Notes: a model not told the origin generated them from the sequence alone. Shown: positions 8,563 through 17,188, counted from the first letter of the stretch. The stretch: DNA of 64,000 nt from JARRPM01 sp963765545 (GCA_963765545.1 CAVXWW010000008.1:682001-746000); one strand, 5' to 3'. A program made the numbers and translations.

Positions 8563-10713
8563 ATGACATTTACCAAACAGATATTGCTGGGCCTGTTCCT
8601 CGGTGTGGCCCTGGGCGTGTTCCTGGGGGAGTACGCCAGTCCTTTTTCAGTGGCGGGCAATATCTTTATCGCTCTGCTGCAGATGACTGTCCTGCCGTAT
8701 ATCGTCGTGTCCCTGCTTGCCAACCTGGGTCGAATATCCTGGGCTGAAAGCCGCGGCATACTGGTGTCCGCTGTTTGGGTTCTGGCAGTTCTGTTGTTGA
8801 CGGGCATGGTGATGCTGGCGGTAATACCGTCTGCATTTCCCGATTGGCAGCGGGCGTCTTTTTTCAGCACTGCGCTGGTAGAGTCGGCCAGGGTTTTCGA
8901 TTTTGTCGCGCTGTATATACCCGCCAATCCGTTTTTCTCGCTGGCAAACAATGTCGTACCCGCGGTGGTTTTGTTTTGCATTCTGCTGGGCGTCGGTATC
9001 AGTGGTGTCAGTGGTAGCGGCGGCTTTATCCAGGGCCTGGATGTGCTGGAGGCCGGCCTGAATCGCGTCAATAAACTGGTGATAAAGCTCACCCCCATCG
9101 GCGTGCTAGCGATTGCCGCTGGAACTGCGGGCACCATCTACCTTGATGAGCTGAGCCGCTTGCAGGCATATTTGATAACTTACACAGTTATAGCCCTTGT
9201 TCTCGCTTTTATCGTTTTGCCGTTGATGGTTAGCGCGGTGACGCCTTTTGGCTACCGCGACCTGATAACTATTCCGAAAGATACGCTGATCATGATCTGT
9301 GCCACCGCCAAGATTATCGTGCTGATGCCCCAGTTGGTAGACAACGTGAAGGAGCTCTTTCGGCGTTATGAGCTGGCGGATGAAACCGTAGAGTCCGGAG
9401 CCGAGGTGTTGCTGCCCCTTGCCTACCCGTTTCCCAACCTGGGTACCTATACCATTTTGATGTTCGTTCCCTTCGCGGCCTGGTACATGGGTGAGTCCAT
9501 GGACCTGTCGGACCAGGTGATGTTCCAGGGGGCTTCCCTGTTGAGCAGTTTTGTCGCGCCGATTATGGGCATACCGTTTTTGCTGGATCTTATGCGTATC
9601 CCCGCAGATGTCATGGAGTTGTTTATGATGTCCACGGTCTATACCGACCGTATCCGCGTGGTGCTGGGCGCGATGCACCTGCTTTCCCTGGCCGTTGTTG
9701 TGCTCGCCATCCGTCGTGGAGTCTTTGCCTGGAATCTGCGGGCACTGTTTAAAGCAGTAATAATTTCTGTATTTGCCGTTGCTGTCGCCCTGGCGTCCTT
9801 GAGGGCCTACCTGGGCAGTGCGATGGATGCGACCTATACGGGGGACGCTGCGTTGGTAGAAATGCGTTGGATGGACGGCACTGTGCCGGTCAAATCTTAC
9901 CGCGACAGCCTGCCCGAGATGACAAACGCTGGTTCTGGCATGAATCGCCTGGAGACTATCATTGAGCGCGGTAGCCTGCGAGTTGGTTACCTCGCCGACG
10001 CACTGCCCTTCGCGTTTTCCAATGCCAATGGAGAGATCGTGGGCTTCGACATTGAGATGGCCCACCGCCTGGCAAGCGACCTGGAAGTCAGTCTTGAGCT
10101 GGTCAGGGTGTCGGAGGCCGATATTGGGCCACTGTTGCACAGTGGTCAGTTGGATATCGCCATGTCGGGCCTGGCAATCACGACCAGGCGTGCACTGGAG
10201 TGGGATTTCAGTGCCTCTCCAATGGACCTGACCCTCGCATTTCTGGTGCGGGACTACCGGCGCAAGGAGTTTTCCCGCCTGGCCGCGTTAAGCCGGCAAG
10301 ATGGACTGCATATCGGCGTGGTACAGGAAGACCCTGGTCTTCATCATCTGATAATGCGCGAGCTGCCTAAAGCCACGCTCGTCACCGTTGGATCACCGAG
10401 AGAATTTCTGCGCGGTAACCGGCCTGAGCTGGACGCGGTTGTCTATTCGGCAGAAGGCGGTTCTGCCTGGACCCTGCTCTATCCGGCCTATGCGGTGGTG
10501 GTGCCCAAACCGGGCAACGCCAGTCTCCCCATGGGCTATGCCCTGCCCAGGGGCGAGCGTGAGTGGACAGATTTTGTATCCCAGTGGGTTCTGATCGCAC
10601 AGAAGTCAGGCGAAGTATCGCTGTTGTTCGATCATTGGATTCAGGGGGAGGGGGCCCGGGATACCGAGCCGCGCTGGTCGGTAATCCGCAATGTCCTGCA
10701 CTGGGTGGAGTGA
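8563..10713 (+). CDS. Dicarboxylate/cation symporter-like membrane protein fused to a family 3 solute-binding domain
   Basis: 716 residues from the ATG at 8563, chosen because a strong ribosome-binding site precedes it and the sequence upstream in frame is not symporter-like. Residues 1-~385 resemble the dicarboxylate/amino acid:cation symporter family (hydrophobic opening MTFTKQILLGLFLGVALGVF, NNVVPAVVLFCILLGVG, LTPIGVLAIAAGTAG). The usual NMDGT motif of TM7 is absent; that region reads YPFPNLGTYTIL (near residue 290), and the HP2 region is also altered. An extra membrane segment (~395-415) leads to a periplasmic SBP_bac_3 domain (~470-705) beginning LRVGYLADALPFAF with GFDIEMAHRLA. The added helix would place that domain in the periplasm. 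It may be a receptor-coupled transporter or a sensor. Confidence 0.85.
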   Translation: MTFTKQILLGLFLGVALGVFLGEYASPFSVAGNIFIALLQMTVLPYIVVSLLANLGRISWAESRGILVSAVWVLAVLLLTGMVMLAVIPSAFPDWQRASFFSTALVESARVFDFVALYIPANPFFSLANNVVPAVVLFCILLGVGISGVSGSGGFIQGLDVLEAGLNRVNKLVIKLTPIGVLAIAAGTAGTIYLDELSRLQAYLITYTVIALVLAFIVLPLMVSAVTPFGYRDLITIPKDTLIMICATAKIIVLMPQLVDNVKELFRRYELADETVESGAEVLLPLAYPFPNLGTYTILMFVPFAAWYMGESMDLSDQVMFQGASLLSSFVAPIMGIPFLLDLMRIPADVMELFMMSTVYTDRIRVVLGAMHLLSLAVVVLAIRRGVFAWNLRALFKAVIISVFAVAVALASLRAYLGSAMDATYTGDAALVEMRWMDGTVPVKSYRDSLPEMTNAGSGMNRLETIIERGSLRVGYLADALPFAFSNANGEIVGFDIEMAHRLASDLEVSLELVRVSEADIGPLLHSGQLDIAMSGLAITTRRALEWDFSASPMDLTLAFLVRDYRRKEFSRLAALSRQDGLHIGVVQEDPGLHHLIMRELPKATLVTVGSPREFLRGNRPELDAVVYSAEGGSAWTLLYPAYAVVVPKPGNASLPMGYALPRGEREWTDFVSQWVLIAQKSGEVSLLFDHWIQGEGARDTEPRWSVIRNVLHWVE

Positions 10714-10840
10714 CTTCTGGCTCTGGTCGCAATTGGGTTGGTGGAAATGTACCACAGGCTGGGTCGGAAAAGGCGGTACACTGCTGTTGGCATGGGTTTG
10801 GGTTCCAGAGTATTCGGATTCGGGGAAACGTGTTACCACT

Positions 10841-11404
10841 ATGGATAAGAGTCGAGATGAAATAGTGACCAGCTTGAGTGAAGACTTACTGCGTGCTACA
10901 GCTGAAAAATTGATTGCGGCCCACCGGGAGGCGGCGCGCACCAACAACTGGTTATTCTTCGTCGATGCACTATACGCAGATGACTGCATCTATACCTGTG
11001 AATACGCAGGTGTAATGAACGTTACAGCCAACGGCATCGATGAGATAAAGGCAACGCATTATGGTAGAGACATGCAGGTCGGCTGGGAGGGCTGGACATT
11101 CCCCTATGAGGGTGTCTTTGTCGGCAGCGACAACCAACTGGTCACCCACTGGCTGAACCGCGGCCCCGGCCGCAAGGCGGATGGCAGCTATTACCAGACG
11201 CCCGGCATATCATTTATAACACTGAACAACGAGGCGAGAATCTGCCGCCAGTTCGACATGTTCGACCTCGCCCACCAGATGAAGCTCTGCGATGAACTCG
11301 AAGACGCAGGGCTGCTATCACCGCAACTGAAAGAGCAGTGGGTTGTGCCTATGAAAGAAAAGCTTCGATGCCAGTTGGGTGTAAAGCTTAGCTCGCCCGG
11401 TTAA
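10841..11404 (+). CDS. SnoaL-like / NTF2-fold protein
   Basis: 187 residues from the ATG at 10841; an open frame extends upstream but its residues look random. The content fits a SnoaL-like cone fold: an N-terminal helix (RATAEKLIAAHREAA), the FVDALYADDCIYTCEYAG segment that commonly opens this fold, and later strands GSYYQTPGISFITLNNEARIC. Members are small enzymes (isomerases, cyclases, hydrolases) or binding proteins and often accompany lipid and steroid catabolism. The enoyl-CoA hydratase gene follows 35 bases downstream, suggesting one operon and a related substrate. The reaction cannot be named from sequence alone. Confidence 0.75.
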   Translation: MDKSRDEIVTSLSEDLLRATAEKLIAAHREAARTNNWLFFVDALYADDCIYTCEYAGVMNVTANGIDEIKATHYGRDMQVGWEGWTFPYEGVFVGSDNQLVTHWLNRGPGRKADGSYYQTPGISFITLNNEARICRQFDMFDLAHQMKLCDELEDAGLLSPQLKEQWVVPMKEKLRCQLGVKLSSPG

Positions 11405-11439
11405 CTAAGACCCATTGACAACCTCGGGAGAATTCAATA

Positions 11440-12180
11440 ATGACAACTGAACTGGTTTTGCGCGAAGACAGGGATGGCCTTACTCACCTTGTCTTCAATC
11501 GCCCGGACAAACTCAACGCACTTACCGTGGAGCTATTTCGCGAACTTCGCTCCCATGTCGCAGACATAAGCGGTGACGATAGTGTGCGTTGCGTGATAGT
11601 GCGCGGAGCTGGTAAGTGCTTTTCCGCAGGGCACGACCTGGGTGATATCGCCGAGGGGGAAGAGGTGCCTTCGCCTTTCTGGCACTCGGAGACGCTGCGC
11701 TTGATGGAAAAACTGCCCAAGCCGGTGATTGCAGCCGTGCACGGCCATTGTTATACCGGTGCACTGGAGGTAGCCCTCGCCGCAGATTTTATCGTTGCCT
11801 CTGCAACGGCCCGATTTGGGGATACTCATGCCAAATGGGCGCTGACACCTATTTGGGGTATGAGCCAGCGTTTGCCCAGGCGAGTGGGTTTGGCCACTGC
11901 CAAGAAACTGATGTTCAGCTGCCAGATGATTGCTGCACAGGAGGCCTTGCGCATCGGTCTGTGCGAGGCTGTTTATCCGCAGGAGTCGTTCCTTGAAGAG
12001 CTCGATTCACTGGGGCGCAGCATCATCGCGAATTCGGCCTTCTCGCACGCCGCCAACAAGCGTTTGCTGGAAGCGACCGACGGCAACCCGCTGGATGCCG
12101 GACTACTGTGGGAGTCGATGGAGAGTGAAGGCGTTGGCCCTGACATGCAGCAGCGGATTGCGGCCTTCACCAAAAAGTAG
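11440..12180 (+). CDS. Enoyl-CoA hydratase/isomerase (crotonase family)
   Basis: 246 residues, close to the family's usual 250-260. The crotonase fold is plain: LVFNRPDKLNALTVELFREL at the start, the oxyanion-hole region GKCFSAGHDLGD (~62-74), and the second signature HGHCYTGALEVALAADFIVASATARFG (~102-128). It would hydrate or isomerise a 2-enoyl-CoA in the cytoplasm. A Glu sits in the first catalytic position (GALEVALA); the second usual Glu position reads THAKWALTP, so activity may be isomerase-like or altered. Ribosome-binding site CGGGAG precedes the ATG. Co-oriented with the SnoaL-like gene 35 bases upstream. Confidence 0.88.
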   Translation: MTTELVLREDRDGLTHLVFNRPDKLNALTVELFRELRSHVADISGDDSVRCVIVRGAGKCFSAGHDLGDIAEGEEVPSPFWHSETLRLMEKLPKPVIAAVHGHCYTGALEVALAADFIVASATARFGDTHAKWALTPIWGMSQRLPRRVGLATAKKLMFSCQMIAAQEALRIGLCEAVYPQESFLEELDSLGRSIIANSAFSHAANKRLLEATDGNPLDAGLLWESMESEGVGPDMQQRIAAFTKK

Positions 12181-12208
12181 GGTGAAAGCCAGTGCTTAAA
12201 AAGGGTTA

Positions 12209-12285
<77 letters not shown>

Positions 12286-12299
12286 ATTTTGCGTTACAC

Positions 12300-12325
12300 C
12301 CAGCCCGGCAGCTGCCCGGCTGGGA
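12300..12325 (-). other. Hairpin in the tRNA-Arg precursor leader
   Basis: CCCAGCC and GGCTGGG flank an inner self-complementary GGCAGCTGCC, giving a long hairpin that ends about 15 bases before the mature 5' end of the tRNA. If the promoter at 12331-12359 is right, it lies in the transcribed leader removed by RNase P. No T-run follows on either strand, so it does not look like a terminator. Confidence 0.4.
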
Positions 12326-12330
12326 GCGGA

Positions 12331-12359
12331 ATGATACCTGTGTTGCCCTACCGAGTCCA
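12331..12359 (-). promoter_or_regulatory. Candidate sigma-70 promoter of tRNA-Arg
   Basis: On the minus strand TGGACT (12359-12354), a 17-base spacer and TATCAT (12336-12331). Four and five of six bases match consensus, and the position suits the tRNA at 12285 with a short leader. Confidence 0.4.
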
Positions 12360-12477
12360 CGGCCTGCCTGACCGCGCAGTCCCTTGTTCGCAACTCCTGT
12401 TGAGGCGACCAAACGCCGCCTTGTATCTGTGGCACACTGACCGCTGACAGCGGGCAAGCAAGGGTGAAAATCAGTCA

Positions 12478-13254
12478 ATGGAGGGTCTGGAATACTGGCA
12501 GTTGGCTGCCATCGGCCTGTTGTTTGTGTGGGGCGGTTTCGTCCGTTCGGGGCTGGGTTTTGGCGGGGCCGTACTCACGCTACCGTTTCTATTGATGATC
12601 GACAATGCACCGCTGGTTTTCCTGCCGATTATTGCGATACATCTGCTGTTCTTCTCGTTCATCACTGTGGTGCAGTCCCAGCTCAAGACGTCCCGTGCCG
12701 GCGCCGGTCCCCGCAGCGGTACGGTCAACTGGCCGTTTCTGCGCTACGCCCTGCTGTTGATGATAGTGCCCAAGCTTATCGGCGTGGCGGGTGTGATCAC
12801 ACTGCCTGCAACTATTATCAGCAGCTTCATTTTCGTCGTGGTGGCGGTCTACGCTGTCAGCTATATCCTTGACCGGCCGTTCAAGAGTAATAGCCGCTGG
12901 CTGGATGCCGGGTTCCTGATACTGGGTGGCTATGTCAGCGGAACCTCTCTTATCGCGGCGCCTCTGGTGGTGCCCGTGGCCGCCAGCCGGGTGGCGCATT
13001 ATCAGTTGCGCGATACGCTCTTTGTACTCTGGTTTGTTCTGGTTGCCCTCAAGCTTGCGGCATTTCTCTGGACAGGGGTCGACCTGCAGTGGCGTCACCA
13101 GTTGTGGCTACTGCCCTGCGCGACCCTGGGGCATGTGTTGGGGCTGCGTTTTCATGAATACACACTGCAGGCCGATACGAAGGTATTCTTCCGGGTGCTG
13201 GGCTTTGGTCTTCTGGCGGTCAGTATGGCGGGCCTGGCGCGATTGCTGTCGTGA
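12478..13254 (+). CDS. TauE/SafE family sulfite exporter-like permease
   Basis: 258 residues, nearly all hydrophobic, with about eight predicted membrane helices, matching the TauE/SafE (DUF81) fold. The opening LLFVWGGFVRSGLGFGGAVLTLPFLLMI is the first half of the repeat, and the second half restarts around LDAGFLILGGYVSGTSLIAAPLVV. The Gly-rich GxxxGFGGA segment is the hallmark. Members export sulfite, sulfoacetate or related organosulfonates, but the substrate here is unknown because no sulfur gene lies next to it. The gene stands alone, divergent from the tRNA and convergent with a lipoprotein gene. Confidence 0.88.
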   Translation: MEGLEYWQLAAIGLLFVWGGFVRSGLGFGGAVLTLPFLLMIDNAPLVFLPIIAIHLLFFSFITVVQSQLKTSRAGAGPRSGTVNWPFLRYALLLMIVPKLIGVAGVITLPATIISSFIFVVVAVYAVSYILDRPFKSNSRWLDAGFLILGGYVSGTSLIAAPLVVPVAASRVAHYQLRDTLFVLWFVLVALKLAAFLWTGVDLQWRHQLWLLPCATLGHVLGLRFHEYTLQADTKVFFRVLGFGLLAVSMAGLARLLS

Positions 13255-13270
13255 AAACTTCTGCTGCAGG

Positions 13271-13297
13271 AAAATAAAAAACCCGGCAGCTGCCGGG
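13271..13297 (-). terminator. Intrinsic terminator of the DUF4136 gene
   Basis: The self-complementary CCCGGCAGCTGCCGGG (13282-13297) is followed on the minus strand by TTTTTTATTTT. That is a strong terminator for the minus-strand gene whose stop is at 13324. On the plus strand only CTTGTTCTG follows, so it would stop tauE transcripts poorly. Confidence 0.75.
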
Positions 13298-13323
13298 CTT
13301 GTTCTGATTGATACACGGTGGGA

Positions 13324-13941
13324 TCAGGGGGGTGGGAAGGATGCAAAGATCCGGTCTGCCGCGGCGTTGTATTTGTCCTGGTCCGCGTCGTGGTTGCCCT
13401 TCATTTTCGACTGGGTGAGTCCTCGCCAGACCGACTTTTTCAATTTCGGGTCAATCATGTCTACGATGAAAGTGCCCTCGGTGTAGTTGCTTACCGATAC
13501 CTCGGTCTGGGTGCACCCCCAGCAGTTATACATGCTGTATCGGTTGTAACCGCCGTAGCGACCGTATCCTGTGCTCATACCCATGGCGGGTGTTTCGTAG
13601 GTGCGGACATCGGTTTTGTCATTGGTGATCAGGGTCCAGCTGATCAACAGGTCGGCCTGGTCGGCATCCTTCTCCGGCAGCATCTCGAAGCCCTTGTTGC
13701 CCAGTGCTTGCTGCAGGGCAACATCGATGCGTTCGCGTTGCATGTCGCTTAGCGGGATGGGGTTGTTGCCACCGATGATGCCGGAATCATCGTAGAGAGC
13801 GATTTTGCGGACATCCCTGAAATTGTAATCGGCCTTGTAATCGACCTCCGGCTTGGGCGGGCTGCTGGTGCATGCGGCCATCAACGCCAGTGCAGGCAGG
13901 ATCATTAGTGCGCGCAAATTGATTGTCCTTGTTCTGTGCAT
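13324..13941 (-). CDS. DUF4136 lipoprotein
   Basis: 205 residues from the ATG at 13941, which has GGAG just upstream; the longer frame adds a non-signal-like stretch. Signal peptide with lipobox: MILPALALMAAC, so the mature N terminus is a lipidated Cys followed by TSSP. The body matches DUF4136: VDYKADYNFRDVRKIALYDD, then LLISWTLITND, a Gly/Tyr-rich segment (GMSTGYGRYGGYNRYSMY), and a C-terminal WRGLTQSKMK...AAADRIFASFPP motif typical of the family. Probably an outer-membrane-anchored periplasmic protein; biochemical role unknown. Confidence 0.85.
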   Translation of the reverse strand: MHRTRTINLRALMILPALALMAACTSSPPKPEVDYKADYNFRDVRKIALYDDSGIIGGNNPIPLSDMQRERIDVALQQALGNKGFEMLPEKDADQADLLISWTLITNDKTDVRTYETPAMGMSTGYGRYGGYNRYSMYNCWGCTQTEVSVSNYTEGTFIVDMIDPKLKKSVWRGLTQSKMKGNHDADQDKYNAAADRIFASFPPP

Positions 13942-14074
13942 GAGTATCTCCGGTGTCTGGTGTGGCATGTTTTTCTTGATCAGGGTACAACAGCGGCCAC
14001 TCACCCTGGCAGACTGTCGCGGCCGTCCCAGCGATCAGCCGGCATTGTAGCCTGTACCCCGTGTCTACTGCCAA

Positions 14075-15145
14075 CTAAGGTGTTGTCCCCGGGGTGCCGC
14101 CGCAGGGCTGCTGTATCTCCTGCAGTCGTGAGATGTGCCGGCGTGGCGCCTGTATCCAAGCAGCCAGTGCCTGAATGCGCTGGCGTTGCCAGCGGCGATA
14201 CGCGTCGGGTAACTCGTTTTCCAGCATTTGTTCGAGCTGGGCAAGAGGCGGCAGCAGGTCGTGGTAACGCCTGTTTAGCTCGGCCGCCCTGGGCTGGATA
14301 CCCTGTATAAAGTACTTGCCGACCACGTTGCCCAATATGTCCGCAGCAGCGGGGCGTATACCCGGGGAGCACAGGGGTCCCTTGTCCAGACGTTGTTGCA
14401 GTAGCTGGTTTGCCTCCTCAAGTGCGCTGGCCTGCGCGGCCAGCGCCTGGATCAAGGCACCGCCATCGCCAGTCGCCACTTCTCCCAGCAATATCTCGAA
14501 CTCGCGATTGTTCGCATTGAAGTCCCCCGCCAGCCAGCGGCGGACTTGGCTGTTGACGGCTTCCAGGCTGACGATAACAGCGCTGCTGGTATTGCCCGGA
14601 TAACTGGCCTCAGGGTAGGCCGGCTTTTTCCAGAATTCCCGGTACTCGCTGCCGCCCAGGGTGGCATTATAAATCGCGGCCGGAAGTTGCTTCCGCTTCA
14701 GGTCCCAGGCCTGCTGCAGCGTGTCTGCGAGGTCGCTGTCACCCTGGCTGCGCTGGTAATCAATGCAGGCGGGTGCGAGTTGCAGATACTCCAGGTCCAG
14801 CAACAGGCTTTGCGAGTCCCTGGCCAGGCGCCCCAGGCTGCTGTTGCGCTTGCCAATGGTTATTTGTACCGAGCAGCCGCTCAGGGCGAGAAAGTCCAGC
14901 GCGTCGATGTTACCGGGGGCCAGCTGCAGACGCAGCTCGCGGGGTGCCGGTTGCACAGGTGGCGCGCGGGCCTCTATCCGGACCGGGCTTATGTTGAGCG
15001 TGCGTGAAAGTCTTGCCTGATACTCCTCGAAGGCCTCGTCTGGCCCACTTTCCGAGCAGCCGGGCAGGGCGAGCGCGAGCAATATCGTTACCAGCGTGTT
15101 TCGCCGCCATGCGTTTGAGCTGCCCTGCTGCCTGTTTGCGTGCAT
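14075..15145 (-). CDS. DUF3080-like lipoprotein
   Basis: 356 residues from the ATG at 15145; an upstream in-frame ATG exists but would bury the signal peptide. The lipobox ILLALALPGC gives a lipidated Cys. The rest is helical and polar: FEEYQARLSRTLNI after the anchor, an FLALSGCSVQITIGKRNSSLGRLA segment, then IDYQRSQ and a long helical C-terminal half. This order fits DUF3080, a family of unknown-function lipoproteins found in gammaproteobacteria. It is divergent from the LolA-like gene with about 140 bases between starts. No catalytic motif is visible. Confidence 0.75.
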   Translation of the reverse strand: MHANRQQGSSNAWRRNTLVTILLALALPGCSESGPDEAFEEYQARLSRTLNISPVRIEARAPPVQPAPRELRLQLAPGNIDALDFLALSGCSVQITIGKRNSSLGRLARDSQSLLLDLEYLQLAPACIDYQRSQGDSDLADTLQQAWDLKRKQLPAAIYNATLGGSEYREFWKKPAYPEASYPGNTSSAVIVSLEAVNSQVRRWLAGDFNANNREFEILLGEVATGDGGALIQALAAQASALEEANQLLQQRLDKGPLCSPGIRPAAADILGNVVGKYFIQGIQPRAAELNRRYHDLLPPLAQLEQMLENELPDAYRRWQRQRIQALAAWIQAPRRHISRLQEIQQPCGGTPGTTP

Positions 15146-15284
15146 TGTCCAGTTATACCTCAAGCAGCGATTGCTGGCGCCATCAGTCAGGCGCCGCAAC
15201 ACCATCATTTCATGACATGGGTCCATACATTGCCGGTGCGATATTGTTTACACTCGGGATAGTACTTTCACTGGGGTTGATACG

Positions 15285-16034
15285 ATGCTAGGACGAATAG
15301 TGGTTTGCCTGCTGGCATGCTGGATGAATACGGCCCTGTCACAGGAGATAACAGCGGCGGATATTATTCGCAAGGCCATGGATCACTACCGTGGTCTTAC
15401 CTCCTATTCAGAAATGACCATGATCATCCACCGTCCGGACTGGGAGCGATCGATGACCATGCAGGCCTGGACCAAGGGCGAGAAGCGCACTCTGGTGCGG
15501 GTTGTCGAGCCCAAAAAAGACGCCGGCAATGGGACCCTGTCGGTCGATGGCAATATGTGGACCTATACGCCCAAGATCAACCGGGTAGTCAAGATACCAT
15601 CCTCGATGATGAGCCAGAGCTGGATGGGCAGTGACTTCTCCAACAAGGATGTCAGCAAGGACACCAATATAATCGACCAGTACGACCACAGTCTGCTCGA
15701 GCAGTATGAGCAGGAGGGCCACCAGGTGTACGTTGTCCAGTCTGTCCCCCACGAGGAGGCGGCGGTGGTATGGGGCAAGGAGATTCTCTGGATACGCGAC
15801 GACTGGGTGCTGCTGGAGCAGCAGTTCTGGGACCAGGACGATGCGCTGGTGAAAACCCTCAAGGCACTTGAATTCGCACCCATGGGAGGGCGCACCGTGG
15901 CGACCGTCATGCGTATGAGTAAGCAGGATAAGCCCGAGGACTGGACCGAGCTGCGCACCGCGTCGGCCGAATTCGACCTGGAACTGCCGGCCAGTCAGTT
16001 CACCCTGTCCAACCTGAGAAACCCGCGCGAGTGA
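15285..16034 (+). CDS. LolA-like outer membrane lipoprotein-sorting protein
   Basis: 249 residues with signal peptide MLGRIVVCLLACWMNTALSQ. The mature part follows the LolA-like (COG2834/PF17131) pattern: ADIIRKAMDHYRGLTSYSEMTMII, the KGEKRTLVRVVEPKKDAGNG block, MWTYTPKINRVVKIPSSMMSQSWMGSDFSN, and a C-terminal LELPASQFTLSNL. Such proteins normally sit in an operon with an ABC permease of the LolC/E-FtsX type and its ATPase, and are thought to carry a lipid or lipoprotein cargo across the periplasm. Here the next gene, overlapping by 4 bases, is a collapsed permease and no ATPase gene is present, so its partner is missing. Confidence 0.85.
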   Translation: MLGRIVVCLLACWMNTALSQEITAADIIRKAMDHYRGLTSYSEMTMIIHRPDWERSMTMQAWTKGEKRTLVRVVEPKKDAGNGTLSVDGNMWTYTPKINRVVKIPSSMMSQSWMGSDFSNKDVSKDTNIIDQYDHSLLEQYEQEGHQVYVVQSVPHEEAAVVWGKEILWIRDDWVLLEQQFWDQDDALVKTLKALEFAPMGGRTVATVMRMSKQDKPEDWTELRTASAEFDLELPASQFTLSNLRNPRE

Positions 16035-16360
16035 ACGTCACCTGGGTTCTGGCCTGGCGCAACCTGTGGCGTCACCGGCGCCGCACCTGGCTCACTGTGG
16101 GCGCCATGGTCTTTTCCAGTGTCCTGCTCATTTTCCTGGTCTCCCTGCAGCTGGGTTCTTACCAGATGATGATCGACGGCAGCCTGGCGACCTACACCGG
16201 GCATATTCAGGTTCAGCACCCGCAATATCTTGAGCAACAACATATTTACCAGGATATACCCGATGCCGCCGGGGTCTCGGTACTGGAGCGAACTCGCGAA
16301 TTCGGGGTGATGCTCGCCCTGGGTATGAGTCCGGGGCAGCTGGCGCGGCTGGTGGGTATC
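16031..16360 (+). pseudogene. ABC transporter permease (LolC/E-FtsX type) with internal deletion and lost C terminus
   Basis: A GTG overlaps the stop of the LolA-like gene (GTGA). The first ~79 residues are a normal permease start: cytoplasmic WRNLWRHRRRTWL, one membrane helix, then the periplasmic TYTGHIQVQHPQYLEQQ. At about 16270 the sequence jumps in frame from QDIPDAAG to SVLERTREFGVMLALGMSPGQLARLV, a motif that belongs to the cytoplasmic loop of the C-terminal FtsX domain. Some 250 residues of a ~400-residue family are therefore missing. After 16360 similarity stops and the frame runs antisense into the GST gene, so the last membrane helices are also gone. Not a functional transporter. 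Confidence 0.8.
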
Positions 16361-16384
16361 TGCCGCCATGGGTCAGTCCCTTGC

Positions 16385-17011
16385 TCAGCTCAGGCCCAGT
16401 TCGGCCTTGGCGCGCTTATACCAGCCAAGCAGGTGACTGCAGTCTTCCGGTATCTTGTGTTTTACCCAGCCCATGAAATCCACGGCAACCAGCAGATCGA
16501 TATCGGCGAAGGAAAAGTTATCCCCGGCCAGCCAGGGTCTTTTCGCCAATTCCGCATCTATTTGAGGCAGGAAGAAATCCAGCTGTAATTTACCCCGCTC
16601 CACCAGCTCGGGAATCTGGGGCAGGTCAAGCGCTCCCGGCAGGGCGCGGTTGCTGAATGCCTTGGATTTATTGCGCAGCATACCGGCCACGGCCATGGTC
16701 ATGGCAGCGAACAGTTTGTGGTCCCAGCTGATGACCTGTGCTTTTTCCAGCGCGGTTGTACCCATCAGCGGTCGATCCGGGTGCAGGGCCTCCAGGTAGG
16801 TACAGATACCCACGACTTCGGTGAGGACAGTGCCGTCGTCCAGCTTCAGCGCGGGTACCGTGCAGTCCGGGTTGATCTGGCGGTAGGGCTCGTTGAGCTG
16901 TTCCCCTGCGCCCAGGTCAACCTGCTGGGTGTCTATCTCTATGCCCTTGTGCTGCATAAAAAGCGTCAGGCGGCGTGGATTGGGCGCGGGGTCATAGGTG
17001 TACAGTTTCAT
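16385..17011 (-). CDS. Glutathione S-transferase family protein
   Basis: 208 residues, the usual GST length. The thioredoxin-like N domain (1-~80) has the opening MKLYTYDPAPNPRRLTLFMQ, the cis-Pro segment CTVPALKLDDGTVLTE and the glutathione-contacting E-V pair; the helical C domain contains the N-capping/hydrophobic-staple region around WLAGDNFSFADIDLL. The position of the usual catalytic Ser/Tyr/Cys reads APNP-R-R, so the exact class is uncertain. A good AGGAG site precedes the ATG. Its 3' end abuts the permease pseudogene, which it may have helped replace. Confidence 0.88.
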   Translation of the reverse strand: MKLYTYDPAPNPRRLTLFMQHKGIEIDTQQVDLGAGEQLNEPYRQINPDCTVPALKLDDGTVLTEVVGICTYLEALHPDRPLMGTTALEKAQVISWDHKLFAAMTMAVAGMLRNKSKAFSNRALPGALDLPQIPELVERGKLQLDFFLPQIDAELAKRPWLAGDNFSFADIDLLVAVDFMGWVKHKIPEDCSHLLGWYKRAKAELGLS

Positions 17012-17151
17012 GCAGGTGGCTCCTGGTGGTGGTCCCGGGTGGTGTTAATGGTAGGTACATTCCCCCGGGAGCGCCAGCGGACGCGAGCGATCTGGCCGAT
17101 ATTTGCCCATGTAGCCATCGTTGCCGAGTTTCCGCCGCCCGGATAACTGGC

Positions 17152-17157
17152 TATAAT
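17152..17157 (+). promoter_or_regulatory. -10 box of a candidate cytochrome c promoter
   Basis: A perfect TATAAT lies 31 bases before the ATG at 17189. The -35 at 17-base spacing (TTTCCG) is poor, so strength is uncertain. Confidence 0.4.
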
Positions 17158-17188
17158 GCGCGCCTGTTCAAGAGAGGACCGTATCGTG

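Noticed and set aside
9106..10140. 344-residue minus-strand frame
   Set aside because: It is antisense to the symporter fusion, has a composition unlike any family, and lacks a ribosome-binding site.
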